64,000 nt of DNA from assembly GCA_036874045.1 (NCBI GenBank), contig JAZBRI010000003.1:5902501-5966500 (forward strand), in the 5' to 3' direction. Position numbers and translations under genes: made by a program. Every line of letters begins with the position of its first letter. Position 1 is the stretch's first letter. Shown here piece by piece: positions 12,515-22,771 of the stretch. The DNA comes from Cymodocea nodosa (taxonomy: Eukaryota > Streptophyta > Magnoliopsida > Alismatales > Cymodoceaceae). The notes beneath the pieces are model-generated. The model was not told the origin of the DNA. It worked only from the letters and a program-made list of their open reading frames with translations, and did not search any database.

Positions 12515-12766
12515 TTGCAGGAGGAAACAACATCAAAATGGATCTTGGACAGTGGAGTGTCATGTCACATGACCGGACAGAAAAGTCTATTACAAAATTT
12601 TACAAATACCATGAAAGGAAGTGTAACATTTGGAAACAAAAGCAAAGATAAAATCATAGGTATGGGCAATGTTCAAATAACTCCTACTTGTGTTATTTCG
12701 AATGTACTATATGTAGAAAACCTAGGATTTAATTTCCTGAGTATCATAAAACTAACTGAAGCTTAA
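12515..12766 (+). pseudogene. Copia aspartic protease, cut off by a deletion
   Basis: The frame reads WILDSGVSCHMTGQ, the copia protease active site (DSG with downstream HMTG), and continues through VTFGNKSKDKIIGMGNVQI and VLYVENLGFNFLSI, all typical of the retropepsin that processes Gag-Pol. It then stops at LTEA. The next recognisable sequence is the C-terminal end of RT, so the integrase and most of RT were removed by an internal deletion whose junction lies at about 12755-12775 in CTGAAGCTTAAGAAATT. Its neighbours are the coiled-coil linker upstream and RNase H downstream. Confidence 0.85.
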
Positions 12767-12770
12767 GAAA

Positions 12771-13532
12771 TTTAATTTTAATGATACAAGGATTTGGGGA
12801 ACTCCTATGAGTACTACTTTAAAGTTAGATATTGATGACATAGAAAAATCTATAGATTAAAGAAAATACAGAAGTATGATTGGTTCTTTACTTTATTTGA
12901 TTGCTAGTAGACTTGATATTATGTTTGCTATGTGTGTTTGTGCTAGATTTCAATCTAATCCTAAGGTATCACACTTAAGTGTAGTTAAAAGAATATTTAG
13001 ATATATACAAGAAACTAAAAATTTCGGACTGTATTATTCTAAGGATAGTTCAATAGATCTTATAGGATATACTGATGCTGATTATGAAGGATCTAAATCT
13101 AATAGAAAGAGTACCAGTGGCACATGTCAATTATTGGGAAATAATTTGGTGTCATGGTTTAGTAAAAAGTAAAACTGTGTAGCACTTTCTACTACAGAAG
13201 CTGAATATGTTGCTGCTGCACTGTGTTGTACTCAGATTCTGTGGATAAGGCAAACTTTAGAAGATTTTGGATTATCTTATGATACAACTGACATTTATTG
13301 TGATAGTAGTTCTACAAAATATCTTTCCAAAAATCCTGTATTACATTCAAGGGCAAAGCATATAGAGGTCAGACATCATTTTCTAAGAGATAACGTAATT
13401 AAAGGAAAAATTAAATTAGAATTTGGGTCTAGTAAAAATCAATTAGCTGATATATTTACAAAACCTCTAGACGAAAATACATTCTGCAACATTAGATTAA
13501 ATTTAGGTATTTGTAGGCTATGTGATGTGTAA
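12771..13532 (+). pseudogene. Copia RT C-terminus and RNase H with in-frame stops
   Basis: The translated order is KKFNFNDTRIWGTPM, RSMIGSLLYLIASRLDIMF, KRIFRYIQETKNFGLYY, YTDADYEGSKSNRKSTSGT and, after a stop, CVALSTTEAEYVAA and LHSRAKHIEVRHHF. This is the end of RT followed by copia RNase H with its D (TDADY), E (TEAEY) and D (YCDSS) acidic residues. RNase H removes RNA from the RNA:DNA hybrid in the particle. Stops occur at 12858 (SID*RKY) and at FSKK*NCV (about 13171). The second stop is present at the same codon in the minus-strand copia copy. The N-terminal part of RT and its YVDD motif are missing. Confidence 0.9.
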
Positions 13533-13799
13533 AATGCTTAAACTCCACATAAAAAGATAAATATTATTGATGATGTTGTTCACCTCATGGATATTATATA
13601 CTTATTATAAATATCTAAAGTAATATCTAAACTGCTACTTAAGATATTATGTATTTATTGTAAAATCATAGTAGTATCTTATTGATTTTAAGTAGTTTAT
13701 CAATTTTAATGGTTTTTAAAATTTTAAGTGGAAATGTAAATGAAAAATATTAAATACTTCTGACATTCTGAAATTTTGATTAATTGTTTTTTTTGAATC

Positions 13800-14600
13800 A
13801 AGGAAAATGCATATGATCATGCATAAATTTGACTTAATTGATTAAACTTGTAGAATAAGTTATATGTAACTCACCTTAAACTATTAATCAAAAGTATAAG
13901 CTTATTGAAACTGATTCATATTCTCAATACAATCATAGAAGTAAAAATTGTATGAGATTTGTGTTTTATTACATCTGTATTAATGGAATACATATATACT
14001 ATGCTTAAAATGAAAAGTGCTTACAAAGTGAAAATCTTTGAGAGTTTATTGATCAGTTTGATCACGAGCCTTTTGTACTTGAGCAGATAGGTTTGTAAGG
14101 ATTGTTGTCCTGAAAAAGGATTCTTTAAATCTGGCAACCTAAGGTCTTGATCAGATATGGGATTGTTGACTGAAAGCTCATTACACAGGTACATTAGAAA
14201 GCTCTTGTATGATTCAAGCTTTTCAAACTAACTTTTAAAGAAAATTATCAATATTTACTGTTTTGAAAAGAAAAAGTTGTTTCATTAATTATAGATATCT
14301 TTGAATCGCATATAGTTTCTACCAATATGACTACTGATTTATTGAATCAACATTAGTACTTTTGAAAACGTTTATTTGAGATACATTCTTTTATTCTCCT
14401 TGAATTAATCACATTGAGTTCAAAGTTTATGTTTTGATTCATATACAGTAGGAATTGATTCTGGAAATCATTTTTGATGATGTCAGGATAACGGAAGTCT
14501 TTGAAAAGAAAATTTAAAAGTATAGTTATACTTAACATCTATTGTTACTACAAGTATATTTTGTATGTTGATTAAATATATTTGAAGTATATTTGTAGGA
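13800..14600 (+). repeat. 3' block shared between copia and Athila elements (copia copy 1)
   Basis: This non-coding-sense region aligns along most of its length with 39390-40210 of Athila-1. Shared runs include TTTGATCACGAGCCTTTTGT, TGACTGAAAGCTC and GGTACATTAGAAAGCTCTTG. The reverse complements are at 18880-19480 (copia minus copy) and about 47840-48660 (Athila-2). In both families it lies between the coding region and the 3' LTR. It holds a conserved antisense ORF. Confidence 0.8.
14021..14194 (-). CDS. Conserved 57-codon antisense ORF (copia copy 1)
   Basis: On the strand opposite to the element, an ATG at 14194 opens 57 codons ending in TAA. The protein contains CNELSVNN, SDQDLRLPDL and TYLLKYKRLVIK. 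The copia minus copy (19061-19234) has an ORF of exactly the same length and stop position, and both Athila copies have the same frame open from the same ATG. It is small, basic near its C-terminus and has no domain I can name. No promoter is obvious. It may be a real antisense gene, an exon of one, or an open frame preserved by chance in a sequence conserved for other reasons. All sense ORFs around it are broken, which makes the intact frame notable. Confidence 0.4.
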   Translation of the reverse strand: MYLCNELSVNNPISDQDLRLPDLKNPFSGQQSLQTYLLKYKRLVIKLINKLSKIFTL

Positions 14601-15031
14601 GGAGGATTAACAATATCGAAAACAGATTAATATAATTAAGAATACAAATCTTAGTTAATCTGAATTAATGTCCTCTTAAAATCTTGATGAAATAATTTAA
14701 AAAGACAAATAAACTATTTTAGATTCAAAAGACAAAATGTTCAAATAGTTTACAATGTTCTCAAGATAATGTTAAGTTTAGCATATGTGTGGTTTTCGAA
14801 ACTTTTCAATTGGAAGCATCCGAAAATTGTTTTAAGTGTACTAACTAGATGTTATGTTAGATAAGGTAACGTGTAAAACTGCCTTTATACAGCGTTTTAC
14901 TCGTTAGGTTAGTTAACTTAACGAGTTATACTTGAATATTTCGGGTACCTTGATTGAATAAACTTTATTCAATAATTATTTAATTTCTAAACCCGACTTC
15001 TCATCACGTTGAGTTATACGCCTAAAAACCC

Positions 15032-15039
15032 TATTTAAA
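15032..15039 (+). promoter_or_regulatory. Possible internal TATA box upstream of the copia accessory ORF
   Basis: TATTTAAA lies 83 bp before the ATG at 15122, in the context CGCCTAAAAACCCTATTTAA. Athila-1 has CGCCTAAGCTTAGGGCTTAT then TTAAAC at the matching place before its own accessory ORF (32649). Confidence 0.4.
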
Positions 15040-15121
15040 CACTTATTACACGGGCACTTAGGTTACTTGTAAACTTTGTCAAGAAAATCTTTCCCGCTTA
15101 TTACTGTTACAACCTGCGACG

Positions 15122-16546
15122 ATGGTCTCCAAGTTCTACAAAGGTCGTGGCAGAGGAAAAGGCAAAAGCAGAAGAGATGCAAAAGGAAAAGAAATAGAGA
15201 ATGATGAAGTTCCACGTACTTAGTTCAAGAAAATACTTCGTGTGGATAGAAGGTTAGCTGAAATTTATAAAGATTATTTCTTTCCTAAAGGTATACTAAA
15301 TGAAGTTGGACAAGAACTCCAAAATAATGATGCTAGTATTACATACATGGGTATTCATAGTAAATTTGATAGAGAAAACAGAATGAAATGTGCTTAGATT
15401 GCATTTTTGGAACAGTATGCAAAATATTTGGAAAAAGGTGTAGGTTCATCAAATAGAACTCCTCAAACTCCTATAGACGGTATAAGACTACATGCATTTG
15501 AGGAAGAGTATGAATCAGCTATCCCTACTCCTTTATATTCAAAACAAGTAGAATCAAATATTGTTGTAGACAAAACGAATGATGAAGTTCCACGTACTTA
15601 GTTCAAGAAAATACTTCGAGTGGATAGAAGGTTAGCTGAAATTTATAAAGATTATTTCTTTCCTAAAGGTATACTAAATGAAGTTGGACAAGAACTCCAA
15701 AATAATGATGCTAGTATTACATACATGGGTATTCGTAGTAAATTTGATAGAGAAAACAGAATGAAATGTGCTGAGATTGCATTTTTGGAACTGTATGCAA
15801 AATATTTGGAAAAAGGTGTAGGTTCATCAAATAGAACTCCTCAAACTCTTATAAACGGTATAAGACTACATGCATTTGAGGAAGAGTATGAATCAACTAT
15901 CTCTACTCCTTTATATTCAAAACAAGTAGAATCAGATATTGTTGTAGACAAAACAAAAGTTGACAGTCTTCAAAAGGCTGTTGCAATAGAAAGTGCTTTA
16001 GAAGAATTAAAGCAGAAAACTTTTATAGAGCAATTTGAAAAGAAAACAGTAATACTTGAAAAAGAGAAACAGAAATGTTATAGAAGAAGGAAAGTCAGAA
16101 AAATTATGTCTAAGGAAACAAAGTCTATTGAAAAAGGAAAATCAGATGAAAATTTATTTCCAAAGGACAATGTATGTCTAGACATTGTACCTTATTGTGC
16201 ATCTGATAAACTCATCAATTCCGAGCATACTGAAACTGATGAAGATAACGAGACTTTATTTTCTCAAGCTAGAAAACTTGAGAAGAAATCCAAGTCAAAT
16301 ATGAGCTCAAGTTTTTCTATTAGTACAAGTCCTGATGATGCAAAAATTAACAAATCAGAGCATCAGATACCTGACATTGAACAAGTTATTACAGATATAA
16401 TTGACAATGTTGAAGTAGTAACTAGTTCAAAGGCTGAATTGTCTAGAGTAGCAGATATTGAAAATGTTAAGACTCCAAAAGAGTTAAAAGTTAACCAACC
16501 TTCTACAGAATCTATAGAAGCAAAGTTTGAGAATTCACAGCATGAA
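15122..16546 (+). pseudogene. Copia 3' accessory (env-position) ORF, N-terminal part
   Basis: The ATG at 15122 starts a basic N-terminus (KFYKGRGRGKGKSRRD), followed in the same frame by FKKILRVDRRLAEIYKDYFF and a charged Lys/Glu-rich region with heptads (residues LEELKQKTFIEQFEKKTVILE). In-frame TAG codons interrupt it near 15220, 15397 and 15598. A 126-codon segment is duplicated in tandem. The frame runs out where the sequence jumps into a truncated LTR at 16547. No signal peptide or membrane helix is seen, so an envelope role is not supported. The matching C-terminus survives in the minus copy (18464-18893), and there it is homologous to the Athila accessory ORF. Sireviruses are known to carry an extra ORF in this place. 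Function unknown. Confidence 0.6.
15199..15955 (+). repeat. Tandem duplication of about 378 bp in the accessory ORF
   Basis: The segment starting AATGATGAAGTTCCACGTAC at 15199 recurs at 15578 and runs to GTTGTAGACAAAAC. Both units carry the same TAG after CGTACT, so that stop predates the duplication. The first unit has an additional TAG where the second has GAG. The unit length preserves the reading frame (126 codons). Confidence 0.85.
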
Positions 16547-17560
16547 CTTAAACTGTTTTTGGTGAGTTATCGTTTAACCTTCCGAAAGAAAGGTTAAGCT
16601 GGTTCGTTGAGTTATCATAACACAATAGAGATGGTTCGTTGAGATAGCATAACACCACGAACTTAGTTCGTTGAGTTAGCTACAATACTTGTCACGTGAA
16701 ATGGCACATGAGGAACTCGTTAAGTTAGAAACGTTAAGTTATATATATATATTTGTGTTACTCATTTAATTAACATTAAAGTAACGACTTCTTATTACAC
16801 TGATGAAAGATTTTTGGACGAGAAAGTTTATTTTGCAGGAAATTTTTCAGAGATCCAGGACTAATGATTAAAGGAAATTCGAAATATAAACATGGGTTGG
16901 AACATGTGTGTTTCGATGAAGGAAAAAGAAAAAACGTGGAGAAGTGGAAAACTGGTAGTGATTAAATGTGGAGGATATGCATGAAATGAAGATACAGTAT
17001 AAAAGGCATAGAGTTCTTGTTGATCAAACCATCCTTGCACACAAAAAGAAAAATCTTTTCAAGGATCAAACCATCCCTGCACACCAAAAGAAAAATCTTT
17101 TTCAGGGATCAAAAACACCTCTTCGGGGAAAATCTCTCAAGTGGAAGAAAATTCAGTGAAGCAAAAAAGGTCAGATTTATGTCGCTGAAGATTTGAAGTA
17201 TTAGAAGAAAGCAAATTCGGTGAAGCAGAGAAAGACAAGATATTCGTCACTGAAGAATTGCTAAAAAAGAAAGAAGAAGAAGAAAGATCTCAAACAGTGA
17301 AAAATGTTTTAAATTCCGCAAATTAGTTTTCTCTGTTTGTAGTTATGAAATTGTTTAGATGATACATGGTATCGAGTTATATTTGCATCTACAAAAATGA
17401 GGAGAATTGAATTATATATTGTAATTGAAACCTTGAATAAAAATGATTTTATGAAAACAATGCCTCGACTTGTTTTTGAGTTTTAAAGTTTCAATTATAT
17501 TTCAGAAAATAATAAGGATACATAATTCACCCCCCTCTTGTGTAGCCATACGATCCTACA
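16547..17560 (+). mobile_element. Copia LTR, 5'-truncated, plus strand
   Basis: From AACTTAAACTGTTTT onward it matches 9043-10050 almost base for base and ends properly in GATCCTACA. The first 765 bp of the LTR and the PPT are missing, because the LTR is fused directly to the accessory ORF. It is the 3' LTR partner of 8278-10053. Confidence 0.9.
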
Positions 17561-18014
17561 AATTTCACCACGTGTACAATACTAACTTAACGAGTTCGTC
17601 TCTTCCTATTGCTCTTTTACTCACTAACTTAACGAGTTCTCACGTGACTTATTTTAAACTTTAAGCCTATAACTCAACGAGTTCTCGCATGACCTTTATA
17701 CAAATAACTCACTAACTTAACGAGTTGTCTTTAACATGCACTATACATGATAAAGAAAATATAACTTTAAAATATATCATGCTTTACAATAAAAACACAC
17801 ATTAACTTAATATTTAGTTAAATGAAAAATTGGTGTAACTTAACGACTAGTTATTCAACTTAGCATAATCTCATATCCATTACAGACAAATATTCATATT
17901 AGTAAACTTTTTCTGTATTAATTGATGTTCTTAATTTACTTTGACAAACAACATTAATTGAGTAAATATGATTATATCCGTTTATCACATATCATCAAAA
18001 CAAAATACTCAACA
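17561..18014 (-). mobile_element. Copia LTR, 5' part, of the outer element's 3' LTR
   Basis: Reverse complement of LTR positions equivalent to 8278-8708, ending in CAAAATACTCAACA directly next to a polypurine tract. It is the second half of the LTR begun at 7124, separated from it by the plus-strand copia. Confidence 0.85.
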
Positions 18015-18275
18015 ATCTCCCCATTTTTAATAATGACAAAAATCATATTAAATCAATTATGAAATATGTTTAACTCAACGAAGTACCTCCGTTGGGTTAA
18101 GTTTTAATTCAACAAACAAGTTTGTTGACTTAAGTTCACTTAAGATTATATCTATTGTTTGAGTGAAAAACATCTCTCAGGAATAAAACTTCTTAGACAA
18201 AATGTTTCAACATAATCATCTCCCCCTTTTTTTAATATATATGTAATTTAAACACATAATCATCTCCCCCTTTTT
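18015..18275 (-). other. Multiple polypurine tracts of the copia 3' end
   Basis: Three purine tracts read on the minus strand as AAAAATGGGGAGAT (18015-18028, at the LTR), AAAAAAAGGGGGAGATGATT (about 18214-18233) and AAAAAGGGGGAGATGATTAT (about 18256-18275). Repeated PPTs upstream of the 3' LTR are a known hallmark of Sireviruses. The outer two share the extension GATGATTATG. Confidence 0.7.
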
Positions 18276-18463
18276 GGCATTAATCAAAAAGATGATTACA
18301 TAGTATAAAAATCGAGAGACAAGTATGTACAACTCAACTTTCTGTAAACATTAATAAGAACGAAATCATTTATAGTAAAATGTATTATTCAAATAATCAA
18401 ACAATAAATACAAACATTACATTTTGTATTCAGACACAAGCAAACAAACAACTGACAATACAT

Positions 18464-18893
18464 TTATCTATTCCTCCTAATGATATCTGTAATAGTAGAA
18501 CAAATTTTATTGCCTAGATGCCTAAAATCATTTCTAATGACATTCAACATTGCATCTAAGTCAGGAGGTAGATCGTGTTGCTGTTGTACTTGATCTGAAG
18601 AGTCGTGCTATTGTAGTTGGTGTTGGGTAATGTTAGGTTGTTGTTGTTACTGTTGTTGATGCATAGACTAGTATTTTTTTGAAATTTTTAATACTAAAAG
18701 CTCTCATGCCTTTAGTTTCAGAAGACCAGTCGGATAAAGTTAATTAGTTTGCAAGAATTCTACATACAGCATCACCAAAAAATAACTTTGAACTCATATG
18801 CTGTAGTTGAGAAATGAAAACATTAAACCAATTGATTTGAATTCTGTTCAAGAGGCCAAATAAAGGAATGTACCTCAAATAAACATTTTCAAA
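18464..18893 (-). pseudogene. Copia 3' accessory ORF, C-terminal part, homologous to the Athila accessory ORF
   Basis: The minus-strand translation contains NRIQINWFNVFISQL followed 6 residues later by KLFFGD. Athila-1 at about 34667-34745 reads NKIQINWFVVFISKL with the same spacing to KLFYGD: 17 of 26 residues agree with no gap. Downstream are Gln/Thr-rich sequence, then SSDQVQQQHDLPPDLDAML and IRNDFRHLGNKI before the stop at 18464-18466. At least two in-frame stops interrupt it. It is joined to a deleted version of the shared 3' block at about 18880 (GTACATTCCTTTATT), and the N-terminal part found in the plus copy (15122-16546) is missing. No domain of known activity is visible in this part. 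Confidence 0.65.
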
Positions 18894-19709
18894 AGTACTT
18901 GTTTAGATTCAACAAATCAACAATCATATTGGTAGAAACTATATTCGATTCAAAAATATTTGTATTTAATGAAACAACTTTTATCTTTTCAACACAATAA
19001 ATATTGATCTTTTTCTTGAAAAGTTAGTTTGAAAAGCTTGAATCATACAAGAGCTTTCTAATGTACTCGTGTAATGAGCTTTCAGTCAACAATCTCAAGT
19101 CTGATCAGGACCTTAGGTTGTCAGATTTAAAGAATCCTTTTTTAGAACAACAATCCTTCCATACCTATCTGCTCAAGTACAAGAGGCTCGTGATCAAACT
19201 GATCAATAAACTCTCAAAGATTTTCTCATTGTAAACACTTGTTATTTTAAGCACAGTACATATGTATTTCATTAATACAGATGAAATAAAGTACAAATCT
19301 CATACAATTTTTACTTCTATGATTCTATTGAAACTATGAATCATCTTCAATAAGCTCATAGTTTTGATCAGTAGTTTAATATGATTTACATATAAATTAT
19401 TCTACAAGTTTAATCAAACAAGTCAAACTCATGCATGATCATATGCACTCTCATTGATCTAAAGAAAATATTTAATCAAAATTTCAGGATTTCAGAGGAA
19501 TTTAATGTTTTTCATTGACATTTCCACTTAAAATTTTAAAAATATTAAACTTGGAAAGATAAGTAAAATTAATAAGATACTACAATAATGTTATTGTAAA
19601 TACAAAGTATCTTATGTAGTGGTTTAGATATTACTCAAATATATATGATAAGTATATAATATCTATGAGGTAAACAACATCATCAACAATGTTTATCTTT
19701 TATGGAGAT
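18880..19709 (-). repeat. 3' shared block, copia copy 2
   Basis: Reverse complement of the block at 13540-14390, including GATCAGTTTGATCACGAGCC and AAGCTTGAATCATACAAGAG. Everything beyond the equivalent of 14390 was deleted up to the accessory ORF. Harb-1 inserted at its 3' edge (TAA at 19710-19712). Confidence 0.8.
19061..19234 (+). CDS. Conserved 57-codon antisense ORF (copia copy 2)
   Basis: ATG at 19061, stop TAA at 19232-19234, 57 codons, antisense to the copia element around it. It matches the ORF at 14194-14021 in length, start and stop, with SCNELSVNN, SDQDLRLSDLKNPF and TYLLKYKRLVIKLINKLSK. Differences from copy 1 are scattered substitutions without an indel. Function unknown; the same caution applies as for copy 1. 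Confidence 0.4.
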   Translation: MYSCNELSVNNLKSDQDLRLSDLKNPFLEQQSFHTYLLKYKRLVIKLINKLSKIFSL

Positions 19710-20639
19710 TAAGGCTACGTTTGGTAGCATCAGTTCCAGCTCCTTAGGAGTTGGAGCTACTTAACTTTGGAAGACGTGTTGGCTCCAACTCTAGCTCTTG
19801 AGGAGCTCCCAATAGTCATTTGTTGGGACTACTAATGTCACAACTCTTATTTTTATTTTTTTTTAACTAATGTTATATCTTTTGATGATTATACCCTTAC
19901 TATTTGTACTTAAATAAATATGGTGTATCAAAACATCAAAATAATGTGTAAATAACTTTTTTGAGGTAGCCTGGCCCGACCCGAAATTTGACTTTGGTCT
20001 AAAAGTGTCAATTGGGCTGGGCCATTACAGGCTAGCCTGGTCCAACCCAATTTTTTAATACACAGTGATCATTATTTATAAAATTATGGTAATGTAGCAC
20101 ATAATAAGATTAAGGTTTCAATATGTAAGTTTAAATCTACGATACATACTAATAAAAATTCATAATTTATTATATAAACATTTAATCAATAATACATTAT
20201 TTATTTATAATACGTTAACATTAAATAAATAAATAATATAGTATAATTTTAAGTTGTATCAATGTTAACAGTAATAAATGCATTATAAGTTAACATTATA
20301 ATAACATAACAAATAATCATAATGTATAATAAATATAATTATTAATAAATATAAATGCGTTAAAGTCTTCTAATAAATAATAACGTATTATAATCATAGA
20401 AGAATGAAAATAATTAATGTAATAGAATGACAAGAATCAATAATCATAATGTTAAATAAATAATAGTGAAAGAAAGAATCTGAATGAGAATGACAACTGT
20501 GTTTGTAAAATTACATCAAATGTATTTAGATAAAACATATTTGAAGATTTGTGAGAGTTGAAAAAGCTAATTTTTAATTTTTTACTTTAATTTAAAATCA
20601 AAAAATAAATATAAAAAATAATAAACTTCAATTAGAAAA

Positions 20640-21500
20640 AATAAAGAAAATAAAACACTTCAGTTGGATCAAAGATTATCTTCGATCAAACCAAAGAAAA
20701 ATAATAATAATATATTTTAAAAAATCATAAACTTCTATTGGATCGAAGTTGAGCTTCAGTTAGACCGAGAAAGAAATAAATTAATTAAAATTTCAGTTGG
20801 ACTAAAGTAAAGATATGATCATACCATTAAAAAAATAAAAAACTAAAAACAATTCGGTCGGATCGAAGTTGGGCTTTGGTCTGACTGAAGTTTTTGATTT
20901 TTTTAAACATTTTATTAATATTTTTCTTCGGTCTGACCCAACTTTGGTCCGACTAAAGCCCAACTTTGGTCGGACCGAAGTTTTTGATTTTTTTAAACAT
21001 TTTATTTTTCTTTTCTTCGGTCTGACCCAACTTTGGTCCGACTAAAGCCCAACTTTGGTCGGACCGAAGTTTTTGATTTTTTTAAACATTTTATTTTTCT
21101 TTTCTTCGGTCTTATCGAAGTTTATTATTTTTTATTTTATTCGTTTGTATAACCATATCGCAGCTTCAGTCATATCGAAGTTTTTTTTTTTTTATTGGTC
21201 TAATCGAATCTCACCTTTGGTCAAATTGATATTTTTTATTCTTGGTATTTTTTCCTTCGGTTTCACCAAAGCTTAAATTCAATTGGACTGACATTTTTTA
21301 TTTTTTATTTTATTTGTCGGTCTAATCGTATCTCAACTCTAGTTAGACATGACCGAAGTTTTTTTTAATTTTTTATTATGTCATTGGTCTGATCGAAAAT
21401 ATAGGCTTTAGTTAGAGTGATGTTTTTTATTTTTGGTATTTTTTCCTTTGATTTGATCAAAGCTTAAATTCGGTTAAATTGACATTTTTTATTTTTTAAA
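20640..21500. repeat. Array of palindromic CTTCGGTCTGACCGAAG-type repeats in Harb-1
   Basis: Variants of TTCGGTC(T/G)GACCGAAG recur roughly every 35-45 bp, separated by TTTTTGATTTTTTTAAACAT runs. One 79-bp unit is repeated almost exactly (about 20930-21008 and 21009-21087). The motif is self-complementary, so single strands could form many short hairpins. Short ORFs through it are by-products. Confidence 0.8.
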
Positions 21501-21981
21501 TTTTCTATTTTAAATTAAAATATAAAAAAATTACAACGTTATTCAATAATCAATTCATCATTCAAACACATTAATAAATTTATAAATATATGAACATCAA
21601 ACTTAAGTCTTCATTCATGAATTATTCAAACACAAGTAATAAAGTTAAAATAATTAAAGTTAAAACATTAAAGTCTTCTAATAGTAGAAATTTCTTGAAA
21701 ATATTAAAGTCTTCTAATTTTTAGATGTTCATGCATGTAACTAAAAGTCTACATATCATCCTCATTCTCTTCCAATTCATGAAGTCCATTTCTAGCCATT
21801 AGACCTTCACTAAATCTGATTCTACCTTTAGAAAGCTTTCTCGAGTGACTTGTTTCTCAAACTTCAACATGGCATACACCCATATTTCTGTGTCTTCCAT
21901 AAATCCAATCTCTTTAAGCTTCTTGATGCATTGAGGATAATCATACATCTATTTATGTTCTTCAAATTTCAATATGATTGA

Positions 21982-22771
21982 CTATAATGAATCAATCCGA
22001 TCATTTAGGCTTACAACATGTTGGCATCTTCTACCTGTAGAAGATGTAGTGGATGTCGACGTTGGTGTACTTCCAACAATGGGTGTGTCGATGTCTGCTT
22101 CCACGTTCAAATCCTCTATAGATATCTGCTCACTACTTTGGGATGGATTTACTTCGGAGCTTGGGATATAAACATACTCACCTACTACAACAGTGCCATC
22201 AAAAAGTCTCTCCAACTTGCCAGCAAATTTTATGCCTCGATAGCGAAATTTCTCACAATTTGGTTCAATCTACATGTATCAAATAAAATTATCAAATAAG
22301 TTGGTGAATAATGAAATGAAATAAAATTATCAAACAAAATTATTACAGAACAATTACATACCTTTTGAAAATTTTCCCATCATGTGTCATCTGCACCTTC
22401 CCAAGTCTTGGTTGTAGGATTTCATCTGATACCTGTTTGGGAGCCAATTGTTTTCCACAATTGCCATCCTTCCTCAATTTTTCTAATTTATTCTTTAAGT
22501 GCGATCTTGTTCGCCTCGTTCCTATCCTCTCCAATAATTTTTGTTCGCATAAGTCATATCCTTTTGCATCTAAGTGCGTGTCAGGTTTGTGTCCCAAGTC
22601 AGTAAGCTCTATGCAAATATCTAGTAATGTAGAAACTAGATCATCTTCCCATGCTACTTTAGGAGCGCTCGTCTTTGGGACACGTTTCAATACTTGCTCT
22701 CCCCTTAAAAGATTCACGTACATTCTGTTAGCAAACATTAGAGAAGTCCAACAATAACAAATAACATTCAA
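21982..22771 (-). pseudogene. Myb/SANT-like ORF of Harb-1
   Basis: The first frame (22771-22343) contains VAWEDDLVSTLLDICIEL, KGYDLCEQKL and SHLKNKLEKLRKDG. This is the tryptophan/helix pattern of the plant Myb/SANT-like domain (Myb_DNA-bind_3) found in PIF ORF1. ORF1 acts with the transposase in the nucleus by binding the terminal repeats. A second frame (22215-21982) continues with LFDGTVVVGEYVYIPSSE and a Ser/Thr-rich acidic tail, typical of the segment after the domain. The two lie either side of a short non-coding stretch (22216-22342) that may be an intron or a frameshifted part. It lies just downstream of the transposase in the same orientation. Confidence 0.75.

Noticed and set aside
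15122-16546. Envelope protein
   Set aside because: Position fits, but there is no signal peptide, transmembrane segment or fusion-like region; called accessory ORF instead. The same applies to 32754-34960.
21055-21276. Phe/Ile-rich ORF that looks like a membrane protein
   Set aside because: It is translated from poly(T) runs and CGGTC palindromes in Harb-1; hydrophobicity is a composition effect.
22365-22757. Plus-strand ORFs of 130 and 73 codons
   Set aside because: They are antisense shadows of the Myb/SANT-like ORF of Harb-1.
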